Shown here piece by piece: positions 33,953 to 45,826 of a stretch of 64,000 nucleotides of DNA. Position numbers and translations under genes: made by a program. Origin of the DNA: Brachycybe producta (lineage: Eukaryota; Arthropoda; Diplopoda; Playtdesmida; Andrognathidae). The stretch lies in contig JAUPFP010000005.1 in the NCBI GenBank assembly GCA_036925085.1, forward strand, positions 3,074,501 through 3,138,500. The letters are read 5' to 3'. The stretch's first letter is position 1; every line of letters begins with the position of its first letter. Below the pieces are notes generated by a model, which saw nothing but the letters and a program-made list of their open reading frames with translations, was not told where the DNA came from and searched no databases.

Positions 33953-34418
33953 AGCCCCCTTTACACCTACAATTTTTTACTTACATATTTGTGTCAATTA
34001 AATGATGAACTGTTTTCATTAATGATTTGGTACATAAAATGTATAAATTAATTTATAAGTGTCGAACATTTTTACTTGTATAAAGTGCGCAGAACAGTGC
34101 CTAGTGTGACAGTTTATAGTATATATTATAACCTTATGACCTTCTAAACAAAAGAAGTGGAGGAGTGGTGTGCTAAATAGGTTGCAGAGCGCATCGTATA
34201 TAGCTTTGTAAATTACATACGAATGATGGTGATCCTGAGAAAGCGCTCTATAGTAGATGTGATCATTTAAGAAAAATAGAACATTTTCTAGATTAATGCA
34301 ACCTTGAACAATTAATTTAACATTCACGTCGTTTGTACACATGCATTCTCGCATTTTTAAATTCATTTATAAATTTATTTAAGGCATAATTGTACCATTG
34401 TACGTGTAAAAGGGGGCT
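33953..34418. mobile_element. PIF/Harbinger-type MITE with AGCCCCCTTT ends
   Basis: AGCCCCCTTTACACCTACAA at the left; the right end complements to AGCCCCCTTTTACACGTACA. TTA duplicates at 33950-33952 and 34419-34421. 466 bp, no coding frame. It sits 15 bp right of the previous foldback. Confidence 0.8.
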
Positions 34419-34421
34419 TTA

Positions 34422-35439
34422 GAAACTGCGAAATTTCAAAATTAATGTTCCTGTCAAAGCGCCCAAACCAAAAGAGATTTCAAATGCATGTACTGTAGAC
34501 ATATAAGTGTCCACATGCTGCAACTAGAGAGAGAGACCACATGAGATGGTGGAGGAGACTACAATTTAAAAGCCCTCCGGATCTTAAGAGTCTTAAATGC
34601 GGTTCTTAATTGACCACACCTCGAATTAAATAGCAACCTATTAAATTTCGTGGAGAGAGAGAAAAGCCTTTCTTGAAATCAACAAAATCTCTCCAAAAAA
34701 CGCTTTATAATAATAATAACAACAATAACAACAACCAAAAAAAATACTAAGTCTTCGTTAACATATATGGCCATCAAACAAGAAAACACCACAGACCATG
34801 TATAAATATAAAATACGACTATCATTAGTGTTGGTTAGTTAAGCAACGAGAACTTGTTTTCTCCAAAAATGTTCTCACCTACTCCTCCCCACCCCCAAAA
34901 TCATACAAAATGACCATTTAGAAAAAAAAAAAAGAGAAGACAGGTTCAAAACTTCCAAGACGGCTGGCTATATCTCAGCACATAAATCAAATAGAGAATT
35001 CTAAAATGTACAAGGCCTTTATGAAATCAAGATCTCGGATTTTCTTAAGACCTTTTATTTTTTCTTCTTCTTACCAGTGCAAAACTAAGCGAGAGAAAGA
35101 GAGAGAGAGAGAGAGATTGAGATAAGACTTATTATTATCTTTTGAAAAGAGCGAATTGCAATAAAGAATGCAATCAAAAAAAAAAAAAAAAAAGACAAGA
35201 CAAGTCCTCCTCACTTTTTTCAAAATCATTTTCGTCAAGGTGTAAAAAAGTTAGCGGCCTTTAAAAAGGTCATTAATACAATTCGACCAAAAACTCTCAA
35301 AATTCGGTTCCACTTAATGTATAACAAGAATCATTTTATTCTATAGCTTACGATATTGGCCTTCTTTTAGATCTATACAGACAATATATACATGTATGTG
35401 TGTATATACAGCATATACATACAGTATATACACATATAT
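34422..35439. other. Spacer
   Basis: Simple repeats only: (GA)n at ~35090-35115, A-runs at ~34920 and ~35175. No gene recognised. Confidence 0.4.
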
Positions 35440-35627
35440 GAAAATATATTGAGTTAATACTTAAATATAATATAATAAACTATTGACAAAATATTGATTT
35501 AGTATTTCAATTTAAAATATTAATAATAAAGTCAATTTTTATTTGGTTCATGTCCTTAACTGGATTCCGTATAATTCACCTAAACACATTTAATTTGAAT
35601 TCATTTAACTCATGTGTGTACAAGGTA
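35440..35627 (-). mobile_element. PIF/Harbinger-type MITE, family A copy 5, truncated
   Basis: Retains the AATATTGAGTTAATACTTAA to TGTGTACAAGGTA part followed by TTA. The other end is replaced by a TA/GTATATAC microsatellite. Confidence 0.7.
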
Positions 35628-35915
35628 TTACGAGGATGTGTATTCAGTAAGCCATTAAGTAGGGCAATATTATCATCTGTCATCAAACGTCAGAAAAGGG
35701 AACGACATTGGTCATTTCTTCGGCCTGCTAATGGTTCCCAGTTTAGTTCCTGATCCATAGTTCCTTTCACAAATCTTGTAGCCCTATAACGCTTTACCAT
35801 GTGACTACTCTCATCTGCCCTAACTGATTGCCCTGTAATTTAACACATCAGTCAAAACAGCAACGACAAACACACAAATACAAAATGTGTATGTCGAGCG
35901 TCCATTTGGTGCAAT

Positions 35916-36129
35916 GCAAGCATGTCAAACTCGCGGCCCACAACAAATATCTTTGCGGCCCAGCCAAATGTAACAGTATGTAACAAAAGTTTTAATGAAA
36001 ATTTCTTATACTGTACTTTTTTGAAAGAACCCTATACGTTTCTATAAAAAATTGAAGTTTTTTTTTTTTTGCGGTCCACCATAAACTTAGAACTTGTTTA
36101 TTTGGCCCGTGTTAGCCTTTGACATGCTT
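35916..36129. mobile_element. hAT-type MITE with GTCAAACTCGCGGCCC end
   Basis: GCAAGCATGTCAAACTCGCG faces TTTGACATGCTT at the right, and CGGCCC/GGCCCG blocks pair. Flanks GGTGCAAT (35908-35915) and GGTGTAAT (36130-36137) match 7 of 8. 214 bp, non-coding. Confidence 0.75.
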
Positions 36130-36137
36130 GGTGTAAT

Positions 36138-36262
36138 GTGTCCATTACACGAAATGTATGTCCATTTTGCATTTGGCATGATCAGGCCAATTTATTATGT
36201 TCATTTCGCGAAATGGACAGTCATTTCGTGTAATGGACAGTCATTTCGTGTAATGGACAATT
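36138..36262. repeat. TCATTTCGTGTAATGGACA short tandem repeats
   Basis: Three to four units of CATTTCGTGTAATGGACAGT plus inverted CCATTACACGAAATG. Together with CGTCCATTTGGTGCAAT to the left, these suggest the hAT MITE landed inside a small foldback. Confidence 0.55.
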
Positions 36263-37753
36263 AAAACCAAGTGGATGCGACACATATAATGTACAGTATT
36301 TGTAATATACTAACTGTATACATTATTTTCAAATTTAGTGATTAGTATTATGTGTTTAATGTGCATAAGTTACATGTAAATTGTTTAGTGAAATTAGTGG
36401 TAACTCTTCTTAATTTTAGCAACTCATTTTAACATGAATACAAAACAACATATAGTATATACTGTATAAATAAACAACTGTCATACAATTTCAAAAGCAG
36501 GCAATTGCGTGAATCAAAATGATTATAAAAATCCCCACTCAATTGTTTGATTAACAAGCAATGCTCTTCAACTAAAAACCTCATATAACTTAATAGTGTT
36601 TAAAAAAAAAAGTTTGCTAATGGATCACACAATTAAATATTGATGCTTTTTTTTCTCTCTCTTTCTCACTCTCTCTTTCTATATCAAATGAAAATAACAG
36701 CAGCTCAAACTCTCACGTTCTTAAATTACCGACAACGTCTACAAAAAAAAACTTCGAACAAGTGAATGTGGTGATTAGAAACGACCTGTTATTTGTATAA
36801 CAGCTTCCTATAATAATCACCTAATATTGTAGGAGGAGGGAGAGAGGGGGAGAGTGTTTCTGCGTGCCTCACCCATTTTGTAAAATTAAATGCAATTCAG
36901 CTGTTGTCATTGGTACTTCGGAAATTTAAAATCACTGGATGTTATATGTTGCATTTGTTCAACTTGAAATGCAATTTAAATGAAAATTGTATTAAATTAT
37001 CTTCGTTTTATAAAGAAAAACGGGGACTTCTGTGGCCAGTTGAGCGCTCCTGAGGCATTTTTAGAGCTTTCAGAGCATTTAAATATTTTGCGACTTTTGG
37101 AAAGGGTAGGTGGGGGCGTCCGCCCCTCCGTGCCCATGTGTGTGGGCGCCCATGGTTAACAGCAAATTATATATATAATATCCCAGATCTGTGTATGTAT
37201 GTTGCAAATATAACTACGGCCCACCCGCCGATAGGCTTAAGGCCACTTATACCATTTAGTGTACGACAGTCTTAACAAGAAGGGTCTTTGCCGTGAAGGT
37301 AGACAAGAGCCTATAGGTTCCTACCCCTCCCCGGTACCACCGAAACATAGTATCTCTAGGTTAGCAGCTAGGGTTTGTGCACAGGGTTGTGATTAACAGG
37401 TCTGTGTTATCATAGTTCCAATGTTCAGTTCGGGTGATTTAGACATCATTGTAAGGGAAGCAGCTAGGGTTTATGCACTAGGTTGTGATTAGCAGGTCTG
37501 TTATCATAGTTCCAATGTTCGGTTTGGATGATTTAGTCGTCATTGTAAGGAAAAAGCTGAAAGGGTGTGGTGGCCACTTATCTCACTAGGAGTTATCACT
37601 GTCACTGGCAGAGCTGTTGTCTGTAGTGGCATCATCATGAGGAACAGGGTATCGGAAAACTGCTTCATTAGCGAACTCACGCATTGCCTTCAAGTGTTCA
37701 GCTTGAAAGAGGACAGCTGGATGGATTGGCCAACTAAGATCAGTTCTAGTGGA

Positions 37754-38740
37754 CTACAAGATGAGTCGTTCACGTGCTGCAGTGCGAATGGGAAGCATAC
37801 AATGGAACAGGATGTGCTGTAGAGTGTCCTCCTCACCAAGTTCGCATGGGCAACAGCCGTCTGTAGTAGAGAGCCGAAAACGTTGGAGGTAGCAATTGAA
37901 CGGACCATGCCCGGTCATCAACAAAACTATTTTCCCTGAGAAGATGTGGTGAGAATGAGAATGCTCCAGTTGTGGAAGCAGCTCATGGACTTGACGGCCG
38001 GTATTAAAAAGGTTCCACAGTGACTGCCACTCCCGGTGTTCCCTAGCTCGGACTGTTGCCTGGAAGCTCGATATTGCGCGACTGTGAACTGCCACTGTAA
38101 GTGACGTAGTCCACAGCTTGGCAAGTTGGTCGGCACGCTCGTTCCAGGTGTGGCCAGCATGGGCTTTAATCCAGGCCAAGCGTATCTGCCTGCCATAACT
38201 CCCAAAGCGACGTATATCAGCATTTGCATGGTATGAATCAGCATGTGTGCTGGATCCTAATGACACAACAGTTAGTGCAGATAATGAGTCAGAGCAGATC
38301 ATTATGGTTGTCCCTCGCGGGGCACGCTCCCCGCCCATTTTAATTGCCATCCGGATTGCTAAGAGCTCAGCCTGAAACACAGTACATTCATCCGGTAGAC
38401 GGCACCCCCATGAGTGAAACTCGTGATTGCGGTTGGTTACTACAAATGCAGAGCCAACCTTATTGTCTCGTTTTGATCCATCGGTATAGATGCAGAAATC
38501 CACCTGTGTGCTTAATTCTGTAGTCCATTTTTCCACAGGGTATTCTTGCTGGAGTGCAGGGTGCATGGTATTCTTGATGGTTAAGGGGGTGTCCAGCAGC
38601 TCAGCGGATGCCTGGCGATGTTTCCAAAGTACGTGACGGCCGTGTGCAAGGATGAACACAGGTGGGCAGCCAGAAAGCACCTGAAGCGCCCTTGTCGGTG
38701 CTGTACGAAATGCCTTGGTTATTGCCAAAAGAAAGGGCCT
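37754..38740 (-). pseudogene. LINE RNase H domain and C-terminus
   Basis: A 324-residue open stretch in frame with the upstream reverse transcriptase, separated by a TAG stop at 38741-38743. RNase H acidic residues are all visible: IYTDGSK (D83), FQAELLAI (E121), ICSDSLSAL (D147), and AHAGHTWNERAD (H190...D200), counting from the first Met. The C-terminus has TGHGPF and a CPC...HILFHC zinc-finger-like end, common in LINEs of this type. The domain degrades the RNA strand of the cDNA hybrid. This is the best-preserved part of the element. Confidence 0.85.
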
Positions 38741-39928
38741 CTAGGTAGCATCCAGAAGACGGGTGAGTGTGCCAGTAGATGCTCTGTTACCCCAGACTTC
38801 CGCCCCATAAAGCAGCATAGGGAGAAGTGCACGCCGATATACCTCCCGCAGCACTGCCGGACTCATCCCCCATTCACGGCCACAGATAGCAAACAGGCGA
38901 GCAGCCATGCTTCCCACCCTCCCTTGGAGATATCGGATGTGAAGAGACCAGTCAAAGCGTGGGTTGATCATCACTCCAAGATACAGCATTGAAGCAGATG
39001 GTTTCATTACTTTTTCTCCCATGTGAAGGTAAGGTTGCTTAACCAGTCTACGTGCAGAATGGAAAAGAACAATAGTCTTGTCCACTGCATAAGACAGCTT
39101 CATGAGGGTGGCCCACTCTGTACAACATGACCAAAAGTCCCGGAACTTAGCTTCTAGACTTCGTACTGATCGACCACACAGCAAACCTAGTGAGTCATCT
39201 GCAAAAGCCTGAACACGATCCTGGCAGGAGATGATGGAGATGATGCTCTTGATTCTTGTCAGCCATGATTCCATCAGCACCAGCCACAACACTGGGCCCA
39301 TGCAAGAACCCTGAGGGCAACCAGTTGTTGCCTGATGCTGTACTGTTCCAGACTGCACCGAACGGCCAGATAGAAAAGATGAAATAAGGCGGAAGAGGTT
39401 CTCCGGGCATTGCACTGTACGCAATCCATCAAGTATAGCAGGGTGCCAGGCACAGTTGAATGCATTGGAGATGTCCAATGCAACAGCAAGGGCATGATCA
39501 CCTCTGGCCATGTCTGTTTTGTCCATCGCACGTAGCTTTCAATAGCAGCCACTGAACTGTGCCCCTGACGAAAACCAAACTGTTCAGGCGAGAGATGGCC
39601 ATGTTTCTCTAAAAAGTAGTTAAGTCGGCGAGCCACGAGTTTGTCTAATACTTTCCCCAGAACAGGTAAGAGGCAAATAGGGCGAACTCGATTCCCACTC
39701 TTTTTAGGTTAGCCATACCACTTGTGACAGTTTCCACACACACTAGGGAACACACTTTTTTCGTAGCACTTATTTAACATCTGTAACCATTCTTCTCCAG
39801 CAGCTAAAAGGACATGTCGAAGTCCAGCAGGTGGAAAGCCATCACATCCTGGGGCTTTGTCAATAGCAAAGCTCAGGACGGCATCACGCAGGTTCTTTTG
39901 ATGAGAAGGGAATGTCAGGAGCATTTCC
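38741..39928 (-). pseudogene. LINE reverse transcriptase, interrupted
   Basis: Fingers: DKAPGCDGFPPAGLRH near 39850, then a TAA at 39709-39711, then SPEQFGFRQGHSSVAAIE (~39580). A frameshift near 39530 leads to LDISNAFNCAWHPAIL, GCPQGSCMGPVL and the catalytic FADD (residues 108-111 of the 39526-38741 frame). YLGVMI and the thumb follow. One frameshift and two premature stops make it inactive, but conservation suggests a fairly recent insertion. The 5' cut falls inside the fingers domain. Confidence 0.85.
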
Positions 39929-40429
39929 TGTATGTGTGTGTGTGTGTGTGGAGTAACAAAGCCTTGAAGCACGTCGGAATTTATATAAATTTAAATAAAT
40001 GAAGAAATGAACAGTTTTTCTCTCTCAAGGTCAACTATATGTTGCACCCTTCACATCCAAGAACCCCATGATATTAAATTGGAGACGGGGAAAAGGTTGG
40101 AAAATGTGTAGGGAGGGGGAGATAGAGAGAAACGTGGAGGGAGAAAAAGTGGGAGGGGGTGACTAAAAATTAAAATGAAAGGAGTAAAAAAAGGAACAAA
40201 CGACGCGCATGCGCACAATTGCCTGTGAATTTTGCTCCCATCATTTATGACGGGTTACCCGACTAGTTAAAATATACAATTCTAACTATACTGTATTACT
40301 TGAAAATTTAAAAAAAGTTACAGGATAAACAAGCCAACATGAGCCTAACATAATTGTGAAGGTGGCATCCAGCGAGGCAACCAAAAAAAAACCCTCTCAA
40401 AACTGGAAAGCCATTGGTAGCCTCTCAAA

Positions 40430-40471
40430 TGTAAGAAGCCACCCTGAGCATATAGAAATGGTGAAAGCCTT

Positions 40472-40524
<53 letters not shown>

Positions 40525-40690
40525 TCTCAGAATTGGATGGATGGACCTCGAGAGCCTCTTTGGTAACTATGAAATGTAAATTTACATTTACAAAATTTCA
40601 AAACTACTTTGATTGTGCTATATTGAACAAAAAATGTGGCCGATATTTTCTGGTTCGCTTCGCTCGCAACTAAAAAAATACATATTGAAA
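40430..40690 (+). repeat. Family J repeat copy 2 with 49-base poly-G
   Basis: AGCATATAGAAATGGTGAAA, ACTTCTCAGAATTGGATGG, GTTCGCTTCGCTCGCAAC matches copy 1 at 33.3 kb in order. An uninterrupted G49 tract lies at 40473-40521. The polyglycine frame across it is spurious. Confidence 0.6.
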
Positions 40691-42219
40691 GGAAGACGAA
40701 GCACGGATGCCGGTTATTGCCAACCTAGAATGTTGTAGCCAGTGGGTCCCACTGCTGCAAAGTTTTCCAATGAGTGTTCCAAAAGTAAACTAAGTTTAAT
40801 GATGTTATAATATATTTTGTGTAGAGACCTAGTCTCATATCACATCATAAAGTAACACATTATACACATTATAAATGTTTTCATGCAACAACAACAACAA
40901 CAACAACAAAAAAGCTTCCCCTCCAGCTAAAACAAATTGAACTCCCTCTGTTCTTGGAAAAAAAAATAGCCACTCTTTCTCTCTCTGAAAATGACTTCAT
41001 TATTTGTTATATACTTTGTAGTAAGATATTAGTAATAGCGTGATGTCACAATTACAATTGCGTGAATACAGTAACAGAGAGGAGAAAATGGGCTGAAGAG
41101 GAGGATGAGGATGAGGGGGAGGAATAATACAAGTTGGGTAAGAACCCCCCCCCCCCCCCAAAAAAAAAATAGAGAGAGTGAGTGAGTTGCTGCTCACTGA
41201 GGCCAAAATGAAAAGACAAACCAACCATCTTTTGAGTTACAAATGCAATATTCCTGTGGATAACAGTGTATAGATTTGTACAAATTTAAGCTACAACAAA
41301 AGCAATGTGAGCATTCAATCTCCACAGGAGGCTTCAATATGTGAGCTTTATATATATATATTACCAGTCATATGTATGCCCAATGTATAGGCAAAACTAC
41401 ATGTGCAAATGTATATCAAAAAAAGAGAGAGAGAGAGAGAAAGAATAGGAGATTTGAGATCATACATGCAACACTTTTATCATCACCACCAACTTCTTCG
41501 ATTCTGTCAATGTCATTCAAAAAAGCCATATAGTTTGGCTGATGAATTAGTTTCCTGCAAAACAAGCACTCTGATAACTTTGCTACCCAACCGTGATTTA
41601 TGATGACAAAGAAAGTGAGAGGGAGGAGGAGGAGGAGGAGGATTGAATGGATGAAAATGATGATGATGATGATGATGATGAGAGACAGAGTAAAAGTAAA
41701 ATTGTGAAGACAATGTATGTGTACAGTATGTAGGCCTATGGATATAAGCTTCCATATATTGCAAAAAAAAAAAAAAGAAAGAAAGAAAGATCCATCTGCG
41801 GAAGCAAGGTTAACCATACATGTATTATTGTTTCTGACAGTTTGTGTGAAAATGATGGTTGACAAACGTAATCAAGCACATAACTGTAGTCATCCGCAAA
41901 ATAAAGCAAGCAATATAAGAGCTACTGTAAGCTGTAATAGTGTTTGGACACTGGACATAAAGATACTTATGTATCTGTACCTTCTATGCTTCCGAGGAAC
42001 TAAAATGGGAATCATTAGCAGGCCAAAGAAACGACCAAAGCCTTGCCCTTTTCGGACGTTTAATAACAGATGATAATAATGCCCTACTTAATGACTTATT
42101 AAATATACATCCTCGTAAAGGAAGACACGGGCATTCAAAGACTTTAAAAGAATTAATGGCTAGAATTAATGCATATATTTGGTTTCCCCCCCCCCCCCCC
42201 CCGGAATGTTATAGGACTA
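40691..42219. other. Spacer with simple repeats
   Basis: Poly-C (41146-41159), (GA)n (41425-41440), (GAG)n and (GAT)n (41620-41680), poly-C at 42187-42202. No gene recognised; frames here are low complexity. Confidence 0.45.
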
Positions 42220-42468
42220 CTAGTGGGGTAATCCATCATAAGTGATGGGAGCAAAATTCTAGTTTAATTTTGCTACTAAATGTATTTAACGATTTTATAA
42301 GCACCTTAATATTGTTTGGGTTTTTGGATCAGGAGAACAAAACATAAAGTTGACCATGAGAAAAAAACCAGTTCATTTAAATTTAAATAAATTCCGATGT
42401 GCTTAAACATTGTTGTCCTTGTTTGTACAGCGTTATACACAGACAGACAGAGATACATATATCTTTAA
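42220..42468 (-). mobile_element. Helitron-like element H6 (second subfamily)
   Basis: The minus-strand 3' end is hairpin CCCATCAC/TGATGG, TTACCCCA and CTAG (42220-42223) followed by T. The body shares TTGTTCTCCTGATCCAAAAA, TCAACTTTATGTTTTG and GCTGTACAAACAAGG with H4 and H7. Confidence 0.65.
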
Positions 42469-42475
42469 AAATAAA

Positions 42476-42652
42476 ATGGAATGGAATGGAATTCCCTTCC
42501 AGTTGATAGTTCTTTGTTAGGACGATTTCAATTTAACAATGATGTCTTGTTTTACCTAAATGACAATCATTTGTGATTGGGAGCAATCCCCACTGCCACA
42601 TGACTTTTAAGCTGATTGCAGGTGTGCTGAATTGAATTGAAATGGATACTCA
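42476..42652 (+). pseudogene. LINE C-terminal remnant (WNSLP) and 3' UTR
   Basis: Reads WNSLPVDSSLLGRF then FNNDVLFYLNDNHL and a stop (~42577), followed by a 3' UTR with GAGCAATCCCCACTGCC and the tail GAATTGAATTGAAATGG. Same family as the tail at 12.0 kb. Confidence 0.6.
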
Positions 42653-43009
42653 GACGACTGACATAAAATGACTATTAGGCTATATATACACTGTTCACAA
42701 GTAATCGAATGTAGAACCATCATTATTAGTGCTCTTTGCCATTGAAAATATACAGTAAAAAACCAATAAACCCCCCCCCCAACACTGCAGTATTTCAATG
42801 TAATTATACAAGTCAATACACAAAATGATTGTGATCCTAAATTATATAACACCTGATGTCTATGGGTGCATTTGAACAGTTGTTTGACGTAAATGTCATG
42901 AAGGGATACTATCCGTTTTATAATGAAATAATTATAAAAGTGCACTTTACTTACAACTTTCAAAACTTTACAATTAGGTCTATGCCTTCAATTACGGAAA
43001 TACTTATAG

Positions 43010-43112
43010 GTTCAAACCTTCATTTAAAACAAGACAAATAGGCTTAAGCCTTCATTTAACACAACATATAGGCCTAAGCCTTGAAAACAAAACAACACAG
43101 GCCTAAGCCTTC
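43010..43112. repeat. AGGCCTAAGCCTTCA short tandem repeat
   Basis: Four units about 32-36 bp apart, each with AGGCYTAAGCCTT, itself palindromic. Confidence 0.6.
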
Positions 43113-43509
43113 AAGACAGTTCCAAAAAGAACTGTCACTAATATTACATTTCTGTTATACAACTCTCTCTAGCAATCATCTCCAACATTTATCCTTTTAT
43201 AGGCCCTATTTCATATCCAAAAACTAACTGCCATTCTGTAAAACCAATCAGCTTGCTAGTTTTGAAGGTAACCGTTTTATGACCATCATCTGAAATCATA
43301 TGAATATTTGAATTCAAACAATTTCAGCAGCTGTCATAACGACCCACAACAATGAACAACTAAAGAAAACAAAGAAAGATGGAGTTGGTGACCTCAGGTT
43401 ACAAACTATACCAAAAATGAATTACAACTGATGTTTATAAAGCTGCCACCACCTAATGGGTTTCTAAAAACAATAAAGTTACAGTTAAAAGAGAAAATTT
43501 AAACATTCT

Positions 43510-43745
43510 ACGATGATATTTTTAGGGACCACCCAGTCACATTAACTACACTTGTAACAGACAAGTCCAATTTCACTGGTTCCCAACAACTTGTGATCTA
43601 CAATTGTAATTTACATTCTTATTGTTACTCACAAGACTCGTAGTTTTGTGTACAAACCTCCTGTCAAACACCTGTAACCAACAAGTTGTAATTACAAGAA
43701 CTTGGTTACTGACAAGACTTGTAGTTTTGTGAAACGGGCCCCAGG
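43510..43745 (-). repeat. Family H repeat copy 2
   Basis: The minus strand begins CCTGGGGCCCGTTTCACAAA, then ACTACAAGTCTTGTCAGTAA and scattered ACAAGT blocks, matching 3689-3850. Probably half of an inverted-repeat DNA element. Confidence 0.5.
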
Positions 43746-44639
43746 TTAACCTTACCTGTAGTCTCGTTACTTTATTAAAAAAAAATTCTAGTTTTTATAT
43801 TAGGACTTTTAACCATGAGCCCGCGGATCACAAATATGTTTAAAAAGCATAGTCGTCAATACGCCTACTAGATGTGCATTAGCTATTTTTTTCTGACAAA
43901 CCTTTAGGCCATTCAAAATGTATCCATTCATTACATGTACTTGTATACATAATGTAACCATGTATTACAAAAGTATGTATACATTTTATGGAAGGTATAT
44001 ACTGCTGCTGTACCATGTATTGGTACTAGAAATGTTCAAATGGATTTTTATAGCCAAAAGCAAGCATACACAATACACATAACTGAAAAGAGCACAGTGA
44101 GCCCATAATACATCACATACGTTGAAAAGAGTTCAGTCACGATTGGCTGATTGCATTTGTGAAGTTCTAATTCCATCATTTATACAATGTAGCTCTCTCT
44201 CTGTAGCTCTCTCTCTCTCTCTCTCTTTCGCTTCCACCCCCCTCTCAACCTTCTCCTTTTCCAACTCCCTTCTACATAAAAGTATAAACATTATGTTGAT
44301 AAACCATGTAGAATATGCTTTTAAGACCAAATTCAACCTCCACTTCCACCCCCACCCCTCAAAATACTTTCATAAAAGTACAAATACATTATTATTACAC
44401 GTGTCTAGCTAATGGGCTCTCATGTAGAGCAACACCAATGACATCACTTTATACGATTCAGGCCAGCCTCGGATGTTCTCTGAGTTTCAGACATTCATGC
44501 GACGACGCGTTATTATTACTCTTATATTACTAAAGCAAAAAATAACACACGCGCTCTAAATAAATATTTTTGTACAGTCTGTGCACACATAGGCATGCTG
44601 ATGATGATGCTGATGATGATGATGACAATTTTCTTTTTG

Positions 44640-44765
44640 CCAGGATTCTTTGTTGCGGGTCTGAATCGCGGATGAATCGCGTCAGTTGCGATTCAGACCC
44701 GCAACAATGTTGAAATGTTTCTGACTCCCATGGACTCCACATCGAAATGGGAAACATTTAAACAT
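44640..44765 (+). repeat. Family C repeat copy 2
   Basis: CCAGGATTCTTTGTTGCGGG, then a palindromic GCGGGTCTGAATCGC / GCGATTCAGACCCGC pair. Near copy 1 at 1417 in sequence. Confidence 0.55.
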
Positions 44766-44869
44766 TATTGCGAAACATTTCATAGCGTGGAAGCATTTTT
44801 GAAACATGAGCAAAGACTCAAAGAGCTCCGTTTACTATTCATTATTAAAGACTAGGCTTTTAAAATACT

Positions 44870-45275
44870 GTTAAACTACTTGAGGACCTTCTGTGTAAAT
44901 TCACTACTAAATTGTGTTTTTGAGGATTTCGAACTCCTGCCCCATCTCCTAATTTAAGGGTGAACTGAATGTGTTTTCGGATGAGAAAAGCTTGTGTGCC
45001 CAGTGCCCACCACCGTTTCTGTTTTATTCGCCCCTCTTGATCAATGACAGTGCAAGCACATATTGAAAGGGACACTTCCGCAGGTGATAATGACATGGTG
45101 AAAACCAGAAGGATGGAGAAAGAAACTTGAGTATATAGGTGTGGACACGGAACAATGTTGCGGGTCTGAATCGCGTCAGTTGCGAGTCTGCCCCGCAACA
45201 TTGTATTGAAACAGCCACGCAACAATGTATCGCAACAAAGTATCGCAACAAAGTATCGCAACAAAGAATCCTGGC
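44870..45275 (-). repeat. Family C long copy, left member of inverted pair
   Basis: The minus strand starts at 45275 with ACACGCCAGGATTCTTTGTT and runs through TTGCGGGTCTGAATCG, TGGACACGG, CCTTCTGG, AATATGTGC, CAGAAACGG and CTTCTGTGTAAATT regions. It pairs with 45362-45770 over ~350 bp. A 154-residue minus frame crosses it (RWWALGTQAF...), without an assignable domain. Confidence 0.6.
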
Positions 45276-45361
45276 GTGTATTAGGCTTTAGACCCTTATA
45301 AGCTGTCATTGTTAAAATATCCAAACAATGAAATAGAACGTTTAGGGTAGCTACACATTAG

Positions 45362-45770
45362 GAATCCTTTGAGGCGATACAATGTTCAGGACTGCTCCGA
45401 TACAATCTTGCGGGGCAGAATCGTAACTGACACGATTCAGACCCGCGACACTGTTCCGTACTTGTCCACACCTGTATTGAAGTTTCTCACCATCCTTCTG
45501 GCTTTCACCATGTTATTCTCACCTGCGAAAGTGGATCTTTCAATATGTGCCTAAAAGTTCATTTATTGAGAGAGGCGAATAAAGCAGAAAACGTTTGATT
45601 GGCACGAAAGCTCTTCTCAGCCGAGAACAGTGCATTCGGTTTAAGCCTTTTGGACACCCTGAAATTGGAAGGTGGGGGGGCAGGGTTTCGAAATTTCATT
45701 TTCTTTTATTTGTCTTTGTAGTCAGAAGACATAACTTCCCACAAACACAATTTACACAGAAGTTTGACAA
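45362..45770 (+). repeat. Family C long copy, right member of inverted pair
   Basis: Starts ACATTAGGAATCCTTTGAGG and follows the same block order as its left partner to CACAATTTACACAGAAGTTT. The two terminal ends face each other 86 bp apart (head to head). Confidence 0.6.
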
Positions 45771-45826
45771 TGAATTTAACAGCAGTATTGTCAGTGGTTT
45801 CAATGTTTTTTTTTTGTTATTCTAAC

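Larger units (their letters stand above)
37202..39928 (-). mobile_element. 5'-truncated non-LTR retrotransposon with RNase H
   Basis: Antisense LINE copy: reverse transcriptase (39928-38741), RNase H (38740-37754), then ~550 bp 3' UTR. The UTR contains a ~95 bp tandem duplication (about 37366-37450 and 37461-37550, each with GCTAGGGTTTRTGCAC and TTATCATAGTTCCAATGTTC). The endonuclease and ORF1 are missing, as expected for 5' truncation. It sits in a (TG)n tract with TGTATGT on both sides. RNase H places it near I/R1/Outcast-type clades; the exact clade is not determined. Confidence 0.8.
37181..40266 (+). mobile_element. Helitron-like element H5 carrying a LINE fragment
   Basis: The 5' end TCCCAGATCTGTGTATGTATG follows ATATATAATA, as in H1 and H8. 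Homology stops at ~37201, then resumes at 39929 with TGTATGTGTGTGTG, GAGTAACAAAGCC and the usual body. The element ends in hairpin CCCATCAT/ATGACGGG and CTAG (40263-40266) followed by T. The 2.7 kb between is an antisense LINE fragment. Without it the element would be ~360 bp, the normal length. Confidence 0.75.

Noticed and set aside
37254-37560. Host tandem repeat or regulatory duplication
   Set aside because: The ~95 bp duplication is inside the 3' untranslated part of the LINE and is best explained as part of that element.
40356-40673. Polyglycine protein
   Set aside because: Produced by the poly-G tract in family J repeat; flanking residues are not conserved with copy 1.
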